Shown: positions 33,080 to 42,697 of the stretch, one piece after another | Position numbering within the stretch: the first letter of the stretch is position 1 | Layout: each line of letters opens with the position of its first letter | From: Chitinophaga pinensis | GTDB taxonomy: Bacteria; Bacteroidota; Bacteroidia; Chitinophagales; Chitinophagaceae | Length of the DNA: 64,000 bases | Direction of reading: 5' to 3' | NCBI GenBank assembly: GCA_945862385.1 | Contig: CAMAXV010000004.1 | Coordinates: forward strand, 168,943 to 232,942 | Position numbers and translations under genes: made by a program | The notes under the pieces: model-generated | The model's input: the letters and a program-made list of their open reading frames with translations, nothing else | What the model was told of the DNA's origin: nothing | Database searches by the model: none

Positions 33080-35017
33080 TTATGAATTGGATTGCCGATC
33101 TCTTATTTCAGTGGTCAAGTTAGTTAATATTTCTGATACTGAAGACATTCCTGCATCACCTTTACCCTGTCTTCTTACAGAAACAGCATTTTCGGTTTGC
33201 TCTTTTTCACCAATAATCAGCATATAGGGTACTTTCATCAGTTCAGTGTCTCTGATTTTTTTACCGATTTTCTCAGCTCGATCATCCAGTTCAGACCTGA
33301 TTCCTGCATTAAGCAGTTGTTGGTTTACTGATTCTGCATAATCATTGAATTTATCACTGATCGGTAGAACCTTTACCTGTACAGGTGCCAGCCATAATGG
33401 GAATTTACCGGCATAATGTTCTAACAAGAATCCGATGAAACGTTCATGTGTTCCCAATGGGGCCCTATGAATAATGAGTGGGGTTTCAGCATGATTCTCT
33501 TTATTGGTGTACTGCAGGTTAAACCTTCTGCCTTGAGCGAAATCAACCTGATTGGTAGCAAGTGTAAACTCTCTGCCAATTGCACTCCAGATCTGGACAT
33601 CAATTTTAGGACCATAAAATGCACCTTCATCCTGAACCTCAACAAATGGGATATTAGATTCAATCAATACTTCCCTTACCATAGCTTCTGTTTCCTGCCA
33701 TAACTCCGGTTCATTGATATATTTCTGTCCGAGTTTAGCCGGATCATGCAGACTGAGTCTCATGACATATTTTTCAATACCAAAAATTTTGAAATATTTG
33801 ATATACATGTCATTGACGGCTCTGAATTCCTTAGCAAAATCCTCTTTTGCACAGTAAATGTGAGCATCGTTCATATGCAAACACCTAACTCTCATCAGTC
33901 CAAATAACTCACCGCTCTGCTCATATCTGTAGCACGTACCATATTCCGCAAGCCTGAGCGGCAAATCCTTGTAACTCCTGCTCTCTGCAGAAAATATTTT
34001 GTGATGGTGCGGGCAATTCATAGCCTTGAGATAGTACTTTACGCCTTCAAGTTCCATAGGAGGGTACATGCTATCTTGATAGTAAGGAAGATGACCACTT
34101 GTGAGGTACATGCTTTCCTTGGCAATGTGTGGGGTTACTACCCTTTTATATCCCGCAGCCTGTTCAGTTTCTTTGGCAAGCCTTTCCAGCTCCTCAATCA
34201 CTATGGTTCCATTAGGCATCCAGAGTGGAAGACCTGGCCCAACATCATCATCAAACGTGAATATTCCTAATTCTTTTCCCAACTTGCGGTGGTCCCGTTT
34301 TTTTGCCTCTTCAAGCATCTGAATATGCTCATCGAGTTCTTTCTGACTAGGAAAGCTAACTCCATAGATACGGGTCAGTTGCTTATTCTTTTCATCACCT
34401 TTCCAGTATGCACCAGCAATTGAAGTAAGTTTAATGGCTTTTACAAGTCCGGTCTGTGGAATATGCGGACCGCGACAGAGATCCGTAAATTCACCCTGTG
34501 TATAGAATGTAATTTCTCCATCAGGCAAACCTGCCAGTAAATCAAGCTTATATTCATCACCTTTTTCCTCAAAATAGGCTATTGCATCAGCCTTAGAAAT
34601 CTCTTTACGAATAAAAACATTGTTTTTACGGGCTAATTCAGCCATTTTCTTTTCCAATCCTAACAACTCTTCCTCAGAGATACTTTTACCTCCCAGGTCC
34701 ATGTCATAATAGAAACCTTTATCTATTGCTGGACCAACCCAAAATTTTACACCCGGGAATGTGGCTTCCACTGCTTCTGCCAGAATATGAGCTGATGAAT
34801 GCCAGAAAGTAGATTTGCCTTCTGCATCATCCCAGGTATGAAGTTTAATAGATGCATCTGTAACCAGAGGCGTGGAAAGATCTCTTACAACACCGTCAAC
34901 AGAGGTAACGATAACCTTTCGGGCAAGACCTTCTGAAATTGATTTAGCAATCTCCAGGGGAGAAATTCCATTTTCATAAGACCTTTCAGCACCATCCGGG
35001 AACTTAATATTTATCAT
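33080..35017 (-). CDS. thrS: Threonyl-tRNA synthetase
   Basis: ThrRS charges tRNA-Thr and edits mischarged serine. From ATG 35017 it has 645 aa and begins MINIKFPDGAERSYENG, the TGS domain; an ATG nine codons upstream (35044) is also in frame. The editing domain has HSSAHILAEAVEATFPG. The catalytic core has KAMNCPHHHKIF with the zinc cysteine and histidine and EYGTCYRYEQSGELFGLMRV, and the anticodon-binding domain ends the protein. A TAAATTTG element lies at 35065-35058. Confidence 0.96.
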   Translation of the reverse strand: MINIKFPDGAERSYENGISPLEIAKSISEGLARKVIVTSVDGVVRDLSTPLVTDASIKLHTWDDAEGKSTFWHSSAHILAEAVEATFPGVKFWVGPAIDKGFYYDMDLGGKSISEEELLGLEKKMAELARKNNVFIRKEISKADAIAYFEEKGDEYKLDLLAGLPDGEITFYTQGEFTDLCRGPHIPQTGLVKAIKLTSIAGAYWKGDEKNKQLTRIYGVSFPSQKELDEHIQMLEEAKKRDHRKLGKELGIFTFDDDVGPGLPLWMPNGTIVIEELERLAKETEQAAGYKRVVTPHIAKESMYLTSGHLPYYQDSMYPPMELEGVKYYLKAMNCPHHHKIFSAESRSYKDLPLRLAEYGTCYRYEQSGELFGLMRVRCLHMNDAHIYCAKEDFAKEFRAVNDMYIKYFKIFGIEKYVMRLSLHDPAKLGQKYINEPELWQETEAMVREVLIESNIPFVEVQDEGAFYGPKIDVQIWSAIGREFTLATNQVDFAQGRRFNLQYTNKENHAETPLIIHRAPLGTHERFIGFLLEHYAGKFPLWLAPVQVKVLPISDKFNDYAESVNQQLLNAGIRSELDDRAEKIGKKIRDTELMKVPYMLIIGEKEQTENAVSVRRQGKGDAGMSSVSEILTNLTTEIRDRQSNS

Positions 35018-35057
35018 ACATTGATTTAAAAACTTTGAACTCATTCAAATCTGAACG

Positions 35058-35065
35058 CAAATTTA
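35058..35065 (-). promoter_or_regulatory. Probable -7 element of thrS
   Basis: TAAATTTG on the minus strand matches TAnnTTTG exactly. No TTTG is found at the usual upstream spacing, so only half of the promoter is supported. Transcription from here would favour the ATG at 35017. Confidence 0.45.
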
Positions 35066-35169
35066 ACGAAGTATTGGGTAAGGTCGTGTTGAAATGGCAA
35101 TAATTTGCAATTCATGCTAAAAAGAGTGAAAATTTGATTCGAAATTTATCCTTATTTCCTTATTTATCT

Positions 35170-36360
35170 ATGCCAACAACCCAGCTTCTTTGGAGATTTT
35201 TTCACAGAACAATCTTCCTTTTTTTAATGTCGCCAATTTTTTCTCAAGCTCAAAATTTAAGCGGTCAATGGATAGGTGGATTTGCTTCTAAAGATGAAGC
35301 GTCTGGCAGAAAAACAAATTATGTTCTTGAAATTGAAGTAACAGGAACTAAAATATCTGGATATTCCTATACTTATTTTGCAATATCCGGGAAACAATAC
35401 TTTGTGATTTGTAAATTAAGTGGCTCCTACGATAAAGGTAGTAAGTCATTGATAGTCAATGAAATAGAAAATGTAAAAACCAATACGCCTCCGGATTTCG
35501 AGAATTGCCTTCAATCTCATCAACTCACTTATCTCAAACAGAAGGACAGGGAAATTTTAGCCGGAAAATGGAAACCTTTCATCAAAGAAAGCAATTGTGG
35601 AAGTGGTGAAACAGAACTTGAGCGAAAAAAACTTGAAAGAATAATTCCTGAAAATAAACCTGTCAAAACTACGCAGGGAGGAGTTGCAAAACAACCGCCT
35701 CAACAAACAAAAACAACATTATCACCATCAAATAAGTCCGTACCCCCAGCACCTTTAAAACAAGCTGCGAAAAAACCAGTTACCCAGACCAAACCTAATT
35801 TATCCCCAAAAAATGAGTCCACGGTAAAGCCACAATCGAAAATAACTCCAATTGAAACTAAACCTGCAGCTGAAGCTCCGAAGCCAAACTTATCCGGGCC
35901 GGATCAAAAGATGCCCGTAACAATCAATCCTGAAAAGAAAAGTATTCAAAAGAATTTACAGGAAACACCGGATTTAAAGCCACGGCAAATTCCTGATAAG
36001 TCGAAGGATAAATACAACAAACGGAATTATGAAGTCATCAAGACCATTGAAGTAACTGGCGCTTTAATTAAGGTGGATATCTATGATAACGGGCAGGTAG
36101 ATGGAGATACTGTTTCGATTTTCCTCAATGAAAAACTGCTCGTTTCGCCTAAAATGTTGACAGCCAATCCCATCAGTCTGAATATAAATCTTTCAGAAGA
36201 TGAAGATACTTATGACCTAATCATGTTTGCTGAAAGTCTTGGAAGCATTCCGCCCAACACAGCATTTATGATTATTACCACGTCGACTGCCCGTTATGAA
36301 ATTAATATCTCATCAACTGAACAAACCAGTGGGGCAATCCGGTTCAAAGTAAAGAGATAA
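35170..36360 (+). CDS. Secreted protein with Lys/Pro-rich linker and conserved C-terminal beta domain
   Basis: From ATG 35170 the protein has 396 aa with a signal peptide (MPTTQLLWRFFHRTIFLFLM...FSQAQ); a TTG at 35134 would add 12 residues. The N-terminal domain (about 25-150) looks like a beta-rich ligand-binding fold (GQWIGGF start). Residues about 155-285 are a low-complexity linker rich in Lys, Pro, Thr and Gln. The C-terminal 105 residues (VDIYDNGQVDGDTVSIFLN, AESLGSIPPNTAFMI) match a domain seen in other Bacteroidota secreted proteins, without a known function. It converges on the TonB receptor gene with a 3-base gap. Confidence 0.65.
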   Translation: MPTTQLLWRFFHRTIFLFLMSPIFSQAQNLSGQWIGGFASKDEASGRKTNYVLEIEVTGTKISGYSYTYFAISGKQYFVICKLSGSYDKGSKSLIVNEIENVKTNTPPDFENCLQSHQLTYLKQKDREILAGKWKPFIKESNCGSGETELERKKLERIIPENKPVKTTQGGVAKQPPQQTKTTLSPSNKSVPPAPLKQAAKKPVTQTKPNLSPKNESTVKPQSKITPIETKPAAEAPKPNLSGPDQKMPVTINPEKKSIQKNLQETPDLKPRQIPDKSKDKYNKRNYEVIKTIEVTGALIKVDIYDNGQVDGDTVSIFLNEKLLVSPKMLTANPISLNINLSEDEDTYDLIMFAESLGSIPPNTAFMIITTSTARYEINISSTEQTSGAIRFKVKR

Positions 36361-36363
36361 TGA

Positions 36364-38718
36364 TTAAAATTTGAAATTATAGGTAACTGATGGCAAAATA
36401 GGAAACAATGAAACCTGTTTTGCCTGAACCTGCAACGTTCCAGCAAATGCACTCCCTTCTTGGGAATAATAATAAAAGTATGGGTTTTTCCTGCTATACA
36501 GGTTGTAAATGCTGAAAGACCAACTCCCCTGCCATTTTCTTTCCTTTTTAGGAACAGGCGTATAAATGGCAGATATATCCATACGGTGATAAGGTGAAAG
36601 TCTGTACTGATTAATCCTGCTATATTGCTGTGTCAAAACACCTTCAACGAGGTAAAATTTCTCAGGTAAGGAGGTAGCATTCCCTGTAGCATATACAAAA
36701 ACTGAGGAGAACTTCCATTTATCATTCAATTCATATGTACCTACAAGCGAAAGATCGTGCCTGCGGTCAAATTTTGCAGGATAGGTATTACCGTTGTTCA
36801 AGTCAGGGAATTTTCTGTTTGACCAGGCAAGTGTATAACCAAGCCATCCCGTAAATTTTCCTTTTGTTTTGTTAATAAATATTTCAGCACCATAACTCCA
36901 TCCCTTGCCAAAAACGAACTCGTCCTCCGGATCTTTGATGGAAGGTGTGAATCCTTCCCGATATTCTATCTGATTTTGCATTGTTTTGTAATAGACCTCA
37001 ATGGATGTTTCCCATGTATTGTCATTGAAGTTTCTGAAATAGCCCATTGCATATTGCCAGGATAACTGAGGTTTTACTTTAAGCGTACTTGGGACCCATA
37101 CATCAGTTGGCAGCGTGGTACCTGAATTGCTAACCAGGTGAAGGTACTGCCTGTTGCGGGATGCTGATGCCTTGAATGAACTACTTTCACTTAATGAATA
37201 CCTGACAGTAGCTCTTGGCTCTATACCCGAATAAAACTTTACATTATCACCACTGCCATAAACAGTGCTATCTGTTCTTGTTCCATTTATATCCGTTGAA
37301 TAGTTATTGTATGGTCCAACTTGCTGAAAACCAGACCATCTCAAGCCATAACTAAACTTAAGCTTTTCATTGATTTCCCAGTCATCCTGCATGTATAATG
37401 CTGACTCACGTGCATATTTCAGTTGTGCATTATTGGGTTCGAAAACAACAGAATCCTGAGCTCCTGATATCACGGATGGAGATAAGCGGTGAAAAGTATA
37501 CTGGAAACCATACCTTAGTTTATGCTCGGGCGTAAGGTAGTGGTCAAAATCAGATTTCAGGTTGATGTCGCGAATTCCACTTTTTAGCGAGAATTTAAAG
37601 TTATTATTTAAGGCATTTAAGGCAAAATCATAATCATTATAGACGAGTGTGGTATTTACAAATAATTTTTTGTTGAATACATGATTCCAGCGAGCTGTTA
37701 CAGTAGAATTCCCCCATGGGATATTGGTATTGAATTCCCTTTCATTGTTTACAAAATTAAATACATCCCTACCAAAGTATCCACTGATATAAAGTTTGTC
37801 TTTATTTGAAATCTTGTAGTTGAATTTAGCATTCAGGTCATAAAAAAAGTAACCAGAACCATCAAACTGACTTCCTTTTTTAATGAATGGCTTAACAAGG
37901 GCATCAATGTATGTTCTTCTGCCAGATAAAATAAACGATGCTTTATCTTTAATCACTGGCCCCTGAAGAGAAAGTCTGGATGATATACTCCCAATTCCAC
38001 CTTCAGCCTGAAACTTTTTGAGGTTACCATCTTTCATAGAGATATCCAGCACAGAAGAAAGTCTGCCACCATATTGTGCCGGCATTCCACCTTTAATTAA
38101 TGTAGTATTTTTTATAGCGTCTCCATTGAAAATGGAAAAAAATCCAAACAGATGACCCGTATTGTATACTATGGCATCGTCTAGTAAAATCAGGTTTTGA
38201 TCAGGTCCTCCCCCCCTTACATACAGACCGCTATTACCCTCTCCTGCATTCGTTACCCCGGGAAAGAGCTGAAGTGTCTTTAGCGGGTCAATTTCACCAA
38301 AAATAACCGGTAATGATTTCATCCGGTTCATATTCAGGTCAATTTGCCCCATTTGAGCATTTTTGACATTGGCATCCCGTTTTTTGGAGGTAATGATAAT
38401 TTCCTGCGCAAGACTTGAACGGGAAAGGAGCGATAAATCTATGTTTAAATCCTTGTCCAGGTCTATTTCATATTGCGCTGGTATGTATCCTACAAAACTT
38501 ACCAAAAGACTTTGCTTTCCTGCTGGAAGTGTAAGTGAATAAAAGCCATATTGATTGCTGCTAACACCTTTTCCTGTTGCCTGAGCCTGAACTGTAGCTC
38601 CGATGAGGGTCTCCCTGTTTAAAGAATCCCTTATAAATCCTGAAATTGTAAACTTGTTTTGGGCATTTGCTACAAATGAAATTGCAAGAAGGAGTAAAAA
38701 TGGTATAATCTTTTTCAC
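36364..38718 (-). CDS. TonB-dependent receptor (carboxypeptidase-regulatory-like plus plug)
   Basis: The best start is GTG at 38718, which gives the clean signal peptide MKKIIPFLLLLAISFVANAQ and 784 aa; an ATG 14 codons upstream would overlap the promoter region of the divergent ABC-F gene. A CarboxypepD_reg-like domain (about 22-105) precedes a plug (GNSGLYVRGGGPDQNLILLD) and a barrel with typical FEPRATVRYSL-like strands. No SusD gene is adjacent. The substrate is unknown. It is transcribed away from the ABC-F gene. Confidence 0.9.
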   Translation of the reverse strand: MKKIIPFLLLLAISFVANAQNKFTISGFIRDSLNRETLIGATVQAQATGKGVSSNQYGFYSLTLPAGKQSLLVSFVGYIPAQYEIDLDKDLNIDLSLLSRSSLAQEIIITSKKRDANVKNAQMGQIDLNMNRMKSLPVIFGEIDPLKTLQLFPGVTNAGEGNSGLYVRGGGPDQNLILLDDAIVYNTGHLFGFFSIFNGDAIKNTTLIKGGMPAQYGGRLSSVLDISMKDGNLKKFQAEGGIGSISSRLSLQGPVIKDKASFILSGRRTYIDALVKPFIKKGSQFDGSGYFFYDLNAKFNYKISNKDKLYISGYFGRDVFNFVNNEREFNTNIPWGNSTVTARWNHVFNKKLFVNTTLVYNDYDFALNALNNNFKFSLKSGIRDINLKSDFDHYLTPEHKLRYGFQYTFHRLSPSVISGAQDSVVFEPNNAQLKYARESALYMQDDWEINEKLKFSYGLRWSGFQQVGPYNNYSTDINGTRTDSTVYGSGDNVKFYSGIEPRATVRYSLSESSSFKASASRNRQYLHLVSNSGTTLPTDVWVPSTLKVKPQLSWQYAMGYFRNFNDNTWETSIEVYYKTMQNQIEYREGFTPSIKDPEDEFVFGKGWSYGAEIFINKTKGKFTGWLGYTLAWSNRKFPDLNNGNTYPAKFDRRHDLSLVGTYELNDKWKFSSVFVYATGNATSLPEKFYLVEGVLTQQYSRINQYRLSPYHRMDISAIYTPVPKKERKWQGSWSFSIYNLYSRKNPYFYYYSQEGSAFAGTLQVQAKQVSLFPILPSVTYNFKF

Positions 38719-38773
38719 AATATGATTTAACGCTGTTGATGAATGAAAGTTCACCCACAAATTTATATTATAC

Positions 38774-38781
38774 TAACTTTG
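38774..38781 (+). promoter_or_regulatory. Probable -7 element of the ABC-F gene
   Basis: TAACTTTG matches TAnnTTTG exactly and lies 18 bases before the ATG at 38800. No convincing -33 TTTG is seen at the right spacing. Confidence 0.5.
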
Positions 38782-38799
38782 CCGCGCAATATTTACATT

Positions 38800-40797
38800 A
38801 TGCTGGCAGGATTTCAGGACTTAACATTTGAATTTGGAGCAAGAGCAATAGTTGAAGAGGCAACCTGGCATATACATCCAGGTGAACGCATCGGCCTGAT
38901 TGGTTTCAATGGCACGGGCAAATCTACATTGCTTAAATTACTTGCGGGAGAATATCTGCCCAATGCTGGAACTGTAGAAAGAAGCCGGACTACTACAATT
39001 GGTTACTTACACCAGGATTTGTTAAGTTTTGACACACAAGAAAGCATCCTGCAGGTAGCCATGGGAGCGTTTGAACGCGTCGTACAGATCCAGAAAGATA
39101 TCGAACGATTGGGAATTGAGCTCGAGCAGACTGAAGATGAGAAAAAGTTGATTGAGTATACTGACCTACTCCATGAAATGGATGTACTGGATGGTTATAA
39201 TATTGACCATAAAACTGAAGATGTATTGCATGGTCTTGGCTTTAAGCAGGAAGACCTCGGCAGACCCTATAAGGAATTCAGCGGAGGATGGCGTATGCGT
39301 GTGCTGCTGGCAAAGATGATCCTCATGCAGCCCGATCTGCTGATGCTTGACGAACCTACCAACCACCTTGATCTTCCTTCCATTGAATGGCTGGAAAAAT
39401 ACCTGTTACACTATCAGGGAGCTGTAGTGATTGTAAGTCACGATAAGTATTTTCTTGACAGGATGGTAAATAAAATTGTTGAGTTATACCAGAGAAGACT
39501 CAATATCTATACAGGCAATTACTCCTACTATGAAAAGGAAAAGCTTGTTAGGATGGAAATGCAACAAAGGGCATTTGAGAATCAGCAGGATTTTATCAGA
39601 CAACAGGAGCGATTCATAGAACGATTTAAGGCAAAGGCATCAAAGGCTGCCCAGGCACAAAGTGTTCAAAAAAGGTTGGATAAAATAGAAAGGGTTGAAG
39701 AGGCAAGCATAGAAAGGCCTAATATCAGAATGAACTTCAATGTTGACAAAACTCCCGGTAAAATCATTTGTTCAATCCAGAATTTATCCAAGAGATTTGG
39801 AGATATCGAGATTGTCAATGGTGCAAAAGCTGAGATTGAAAGGGGTGATAAAATTGCACTTATAGGTGCAAATGGAAAAGGAAAATCAACCTTGCTCCGT
39901 ATTATAGCCGGTAGAGAAGATTTTGAAGGGGAAAGGAACTGGGGCCATAACGTTGAAGAAAGTTTTTATGCGCAACATCAGTTGGAATCACTCAACCTGA
40001 ATTACAATGTGTTGGAAGAACTCCAAATGGCAGGAAGTAAGAAAACTGACATGGAGTTAAGAACTGTGTTGGGATGTTTTCTGTTTAGTGGCGATGACGT
40101 TGATAAAAAAATCAAAGTTCTCAGTGGAGGTGAAAAAGCGCGGGTTGCCCTTGCTAAAACCATCATCAGTAAATCCAATTTCCTGATGCTTGACGAACCT
40201 ACGAATCACCTTGATATGCATTCTGTGGATTTGTTGGCAGAAGCTTTGGATAAATATGAGGGAAGTCTGATATTGGTGAGCCACGATCGTTATTTCATTT
40301 CAAAAACCGCCAATAAGATCTGGGAAATAGTAGACGGACAGGTAGTGGAATTTAAAGGAGGTTACACGGAATGGGTAGCATGGAAAGAACGGATGGCGTT
40401 GAAAGAGAAGGCAATAGAGAAAGACGGTGAGGCACAAGGCACGAGGCACGAGGGACAAGGGAAAGACGGTAAGGCACAAGGCACGAGGCACGAGGCACAA
40501 GGGAAAGACAGTAAGGCACAAGGCACGAGCTTGCCAACCGAAGGTTGGGGAAAAGAAAGAGAAATTGAGAAAGCTAAAAAAAAGTTACAACGACAGTTTG
40601 AAGAGTTGGAGTCAAAAATTGCTGTTTTGAAAGCTGATAAAACCAAAGCCGAAGATGCATTGGCTGATCCGCGTATTTATTCAGACAAAACCAAGTTTCA
40701 GGAAGCAGAAAAAACATACCAGCAAATAAATGGTCAGATTTCAACTCTGGAGAATCAGTACGAAAAAATATTCGAGGAATTGATGAATCTGGGTTAA
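38800..40797 (+). CDS. ABC-F family ATPase with an in-frame repeat insertion
   Basis: This 665-aa soluble protein has two ABC domains and no membrane segment, so it belongs to the ABC-F group that acts on ribosomes. Walker A motifs are GFNGTGKSTLL and GANGKGKSTLL, and signatures are FSGGWRMRV and LSGGEKARV. Both Walker B regions read LMLDEPTNHLD. The C-terminal coiled coil is about 580-665. Residues 544-577 are encoded by a 42-base repeat built from GGCACRA heptamers, placed between the second ABC domain and the coiled coil. The start MLAGFQDLTFEFG is chosen over an ATG 19 codons upstream because of homology and the -7 element. Confidence 0.93.
   Translation: MLAGFQDLTFEFGARAIVEEATWHIHPGERIGLIGFNGTGKSTLLKLLAGEYLPNAGTVERSRTTTIGYLHQDLLSFDTQESILQVAMGAFERVVQIQKDIERLGIELEQTEDEKKLIEYTDLLHEMDVLDGYNIDHKTEDVLHGLGFKQEDLGRPYKEFSGGWRMRVLLAKMILMQPDLLMLDEPTNHLDLPSIEWLEKYLLHYQGAVVIVSHDKYFLDRMVNKIVELYQRRLNIYTGNYSYYEKEKLVRMEMQQRAFENQQDFIRQQERFIERFKAKASKAAQAQSVQKRLDKIERVEEASIERPNIRMNFNVDKTPGKIICSIQNLSKRFGDIEIVNGAKAEIERGDKIALIGANGKGKSTLLRIIAGREDFEGERNWGHNVEESFYAQHQLESLNLNYNVLEELQMAGSKKTDMELRTVLGCFLFSGDDVDKKIKVLSGGEKARVALAKTIISKSNFLMLDEPTNHLDMHSVDLLAEALDKYEGSLILVSHDRYFISKTANKIWEIVDGQVVEFKGGYTEWVAWKERMALKEKAIEKDGEAQGTRHEGQGKDGKAQGTRHEAQGKDSKAQGTSLPTEGWGKEREIEKAKKKLQRQFEELESKIAVLKADKTKAEDALADPRIYSDKTKFQEAEKTYQQINGQISTLENQYEKIFEELMNLG
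40429..40529 (+). repeat. GGCACRA heptamer array, 42-base unit repeated 2.4 times, inside the ABC-F gene
   Basis: Units lie at 40429-40470, 40471-40512 and 40513-40529 (partial). Each holds GGCACAA-GGCACGA-GGCACGA-GGSACAA followed by GGGAAAGACRGT. Because 42 is divisible by three the array stays in frame and encodes EAQGTRHEGQGKDG and KAQGTRHEAQGKDS. A perfect inverted repeat CCAACC-GAA-GGTTGG (40534-40548) follows immediately. Confidence 0.9.
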
Positions 40798-40851
40798 TAG
40801 GCCATTGGTTTAAGTAATGTACGGGTAATGAATTGAAACCTTTTTAAATGA

Positions 40852-40882
40852 TTAAAGGGCTGCCGTCTTGGCAGCCCTTTAA
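40852..40882. terminator. Bidirectional terminator between the ABC-F gene and SusD
   Basis: Bases 40852-40864 and 40870-40882 form a 13-bp stem (AAAGGGCTGCC / GGCAGCCCTTT) with a five-base loop. Short A/T runs flank it on both sides. Confidence 0.75.
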
Positions 40883-40903
40883 CATTATCTCAATTTTACA
40901 GGA

Positions 40904-42676
40904 TTAATATCCAGGATTCTGTACCAATACAGACTTACCATCCTTCTGAGAGTTAAGGATTTCATCCTGAGGAATTGGGAACAGGTTATGCTTGGGTAAC
41001 ATTGACTTACCAGCAAGGTAGTTACGTTTGCTAAAAGACCTACCATTCAAATCTGTACCACTGACTGATTCTTTTGCTATATATGCATTCATTACTTTCT
41101 CGGCAATTCCCCATCGTCTGAGATCAAAAAAGCGATGACCTTCCATAGCAAACTCGAGTCTTTGCTCAGTATGTGCAGCATTGATTGCGAAAGATTGTCC
41201 TTTTGCGACAAAAGTTCCGGCAGGATATGGTTCAATTTTTACATTAACAGCAGCATCTTGAGGGGTAGATGTTTTGGCACGCATACGAATCATATTTACA
41301 TAAGATTCAGCCTGTGCCAGATTTCCAAGTTCTGTTTCACATTCAGCAAGCCATAAAATGACATGTGAATATTTAATCAATCTGAAATTATTATTTACAG
41401 ATCTTTTTGCAGTGGCATGGGTAGATGACCCCTCTTCAGCAAGGTAATACATCCATTTTTTTCCACTAAATGGACCAGCATAAGCCTGATCACGAATCCA
41501 GGAAGAACCAGGATGTGGGCCCCAATCAAGGAACTTAACACCCCTGCGTCCAACGGTCCAATCAAGTCTTGGATCTACGGGAACAGAAAGGTCAGGCGTA
41601 TAAGGAAGTGTGTAGCTGATACCCTGATCATTAGGGACATCTGCATTATTATAAGTGTCCTGACTACCATCAACAGCATTACCAATCATTGGCAAACCAT
41701 TTGCATCTGTTTTGAATGCATTAACGAGGTTATGTGATGGCTGATAGAAACCGCAGCAACCACGACCAGGTGCACCTCCAGAATAAGGCCAGTTTAGACG
41801 ATCCGGATTATTTCCATTTTGTCCGCCAGTTCCATCATTGATTGAAAACTGAACTTCAAAAATTGACTCAATATTATTATTGGTTTTATTTCTGTAGTTA
41901 TCATGGTATTCTGCTACGAGTTTTTTGCCAGAGTTGTTAAACACATCGAGCAATTCTGTTTTTGCAGCAGCCCATTTTTTTTGAAATAACATTGATTTGG
42001 CCAGGTAGGATTTAGCAGCCCATTTGGTAGCTCTCCCCTTTTGAGACTGTGTTGCCGGAAGATTATCTGATGCAAACTTGAAATCTGCTTCAATTTGTGG
42101 CCAGATATCGGTTGTGTTACCAATTAGAACGCCTCCTGGATTGCCTGGATCGTATGTTTTGTCGTCAATGTAAGGAACATTACCGAACATGATTTTAAGC
42201 TGAAAATGATAATGGCCTCTAAGGAACCTTGCTTGTGCAATTACCTGGGTCTTCTCAACATCAGACATGTCTTTCACATCAGGATCTGAAGCAAGCTGAA
42301 TAACATTGTTTGCCCTTGAAATGCCATCATACTGATGCTGCCAGAAACCCCTTAAGTGGATATTATCTGAAACCCAGTTAAATTGCTCCAGGAATGATTG
42401 TTCAGGCTGATCACCAGCATCTGTCCCTTTGTATGCATCGTCAGAAACAACGCCACCATAAACCCAGTTTGAAACGGCTGAATGCCAGGATGTGTTACCT
42501 GCACCTTCGCCATCTAATAAAGAATATGCTCCAATCAAAACTGCATTTACACCGGCTTTACTTTTAAGTTGCTCGGTACTGGCAACTCCTTGCGGTTTTA
42601 CATCAAAAAATTTCTGGCAGCCGGCCAAAGCAGATATGACCAGTAGTGCAAGAAGGAATTGATTTATCTTTTTCAT
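40904..42676 (-). CDS. RagB/SusD family nutrient-uptake lipoprotein
   Basis: This 590-aa surface lipoprotein acts as the lid of a SusC channel and binds the substrate. The signal peptide MKKINQFLLALLVISALAGC has a good lipobox. Helical TPR-like segments (RFLRGHYHFQLKIMFGNVPY) and the C-terminal EQRLEFAMEGHRFFDLRRWG are SusD hallmarks. ATG 42676 is preferred over a TTG two codons upstream. It lies 21 bases after the SusC stop. No glycosidase, sulfatase or peptidase gene is adjacent, so the substrate is open. Confidence 0.94.
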   Translation of the reverse strand: MKKINQFLLALLVISALAGCQKFFDVKPQGVASTEQLKSKAGVNAVLIGAYSLLDGEGAGNTSWHSAVSNWVYGGVVSDDAYKGTDAGDQPEQSFLEQFNWVSDNIHLRGFWQHQYDGISRANNVIQLASDPDVKDMSDVEKTQVIAQARFLRGHYHFQLKIMFGNVPYIDDKTYDPGNPGGVLIGNTTDIWPQIEADFKFASDNLPATQSQKGRATKWAAKSYLAKSMLFQKKWAAAKTELLDVFNNSGKKLVAEYHDNYRNKTNNNIESIFEVQFSINDGTGGQNGNNPDRLNWPYSGGAPGRGCCGFYQPSHNLVNAFKTDANGLPMIGNAVDGSQDTYNNADVPNDQGISYTLPYTPDLSVPVDPRLDWTVGRRGVKFLDWGPHPGSSWIRDQAYAGPFSGKKWMYYLAEEGSSTHATAKRSVNNNFRLIKYSHVILWLAECETELGNLAQAESYVNMIRMRAKTSTPQDAAVNVKIEPYPAGTFVAKGQSFAINAAHTEQRLEFAMEGHRFFDLRRWGIAEKVMNAYIAKESVSGTDLNGRSFSKRNYLAGKSMLPKHNLFPIPQDEILNSQKDGKSVLVQNPGY

Positions 42677-42697
42677 ATACAAAATTTATCGGTTTAA

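Noticed and set aside
40429..40529. Repeat array considered as a CRISPR
   Set aside because: The units are contiguous heptamers with no spacers, inside a coding sequence, and no cas genes are present.
40300..40646. Three overlapping minus-strand frames rich in LVPRALC and LVPRASC
   Set aside because: They are translations of the heptamer repeat array on the strand opposite the ABC-F gene.
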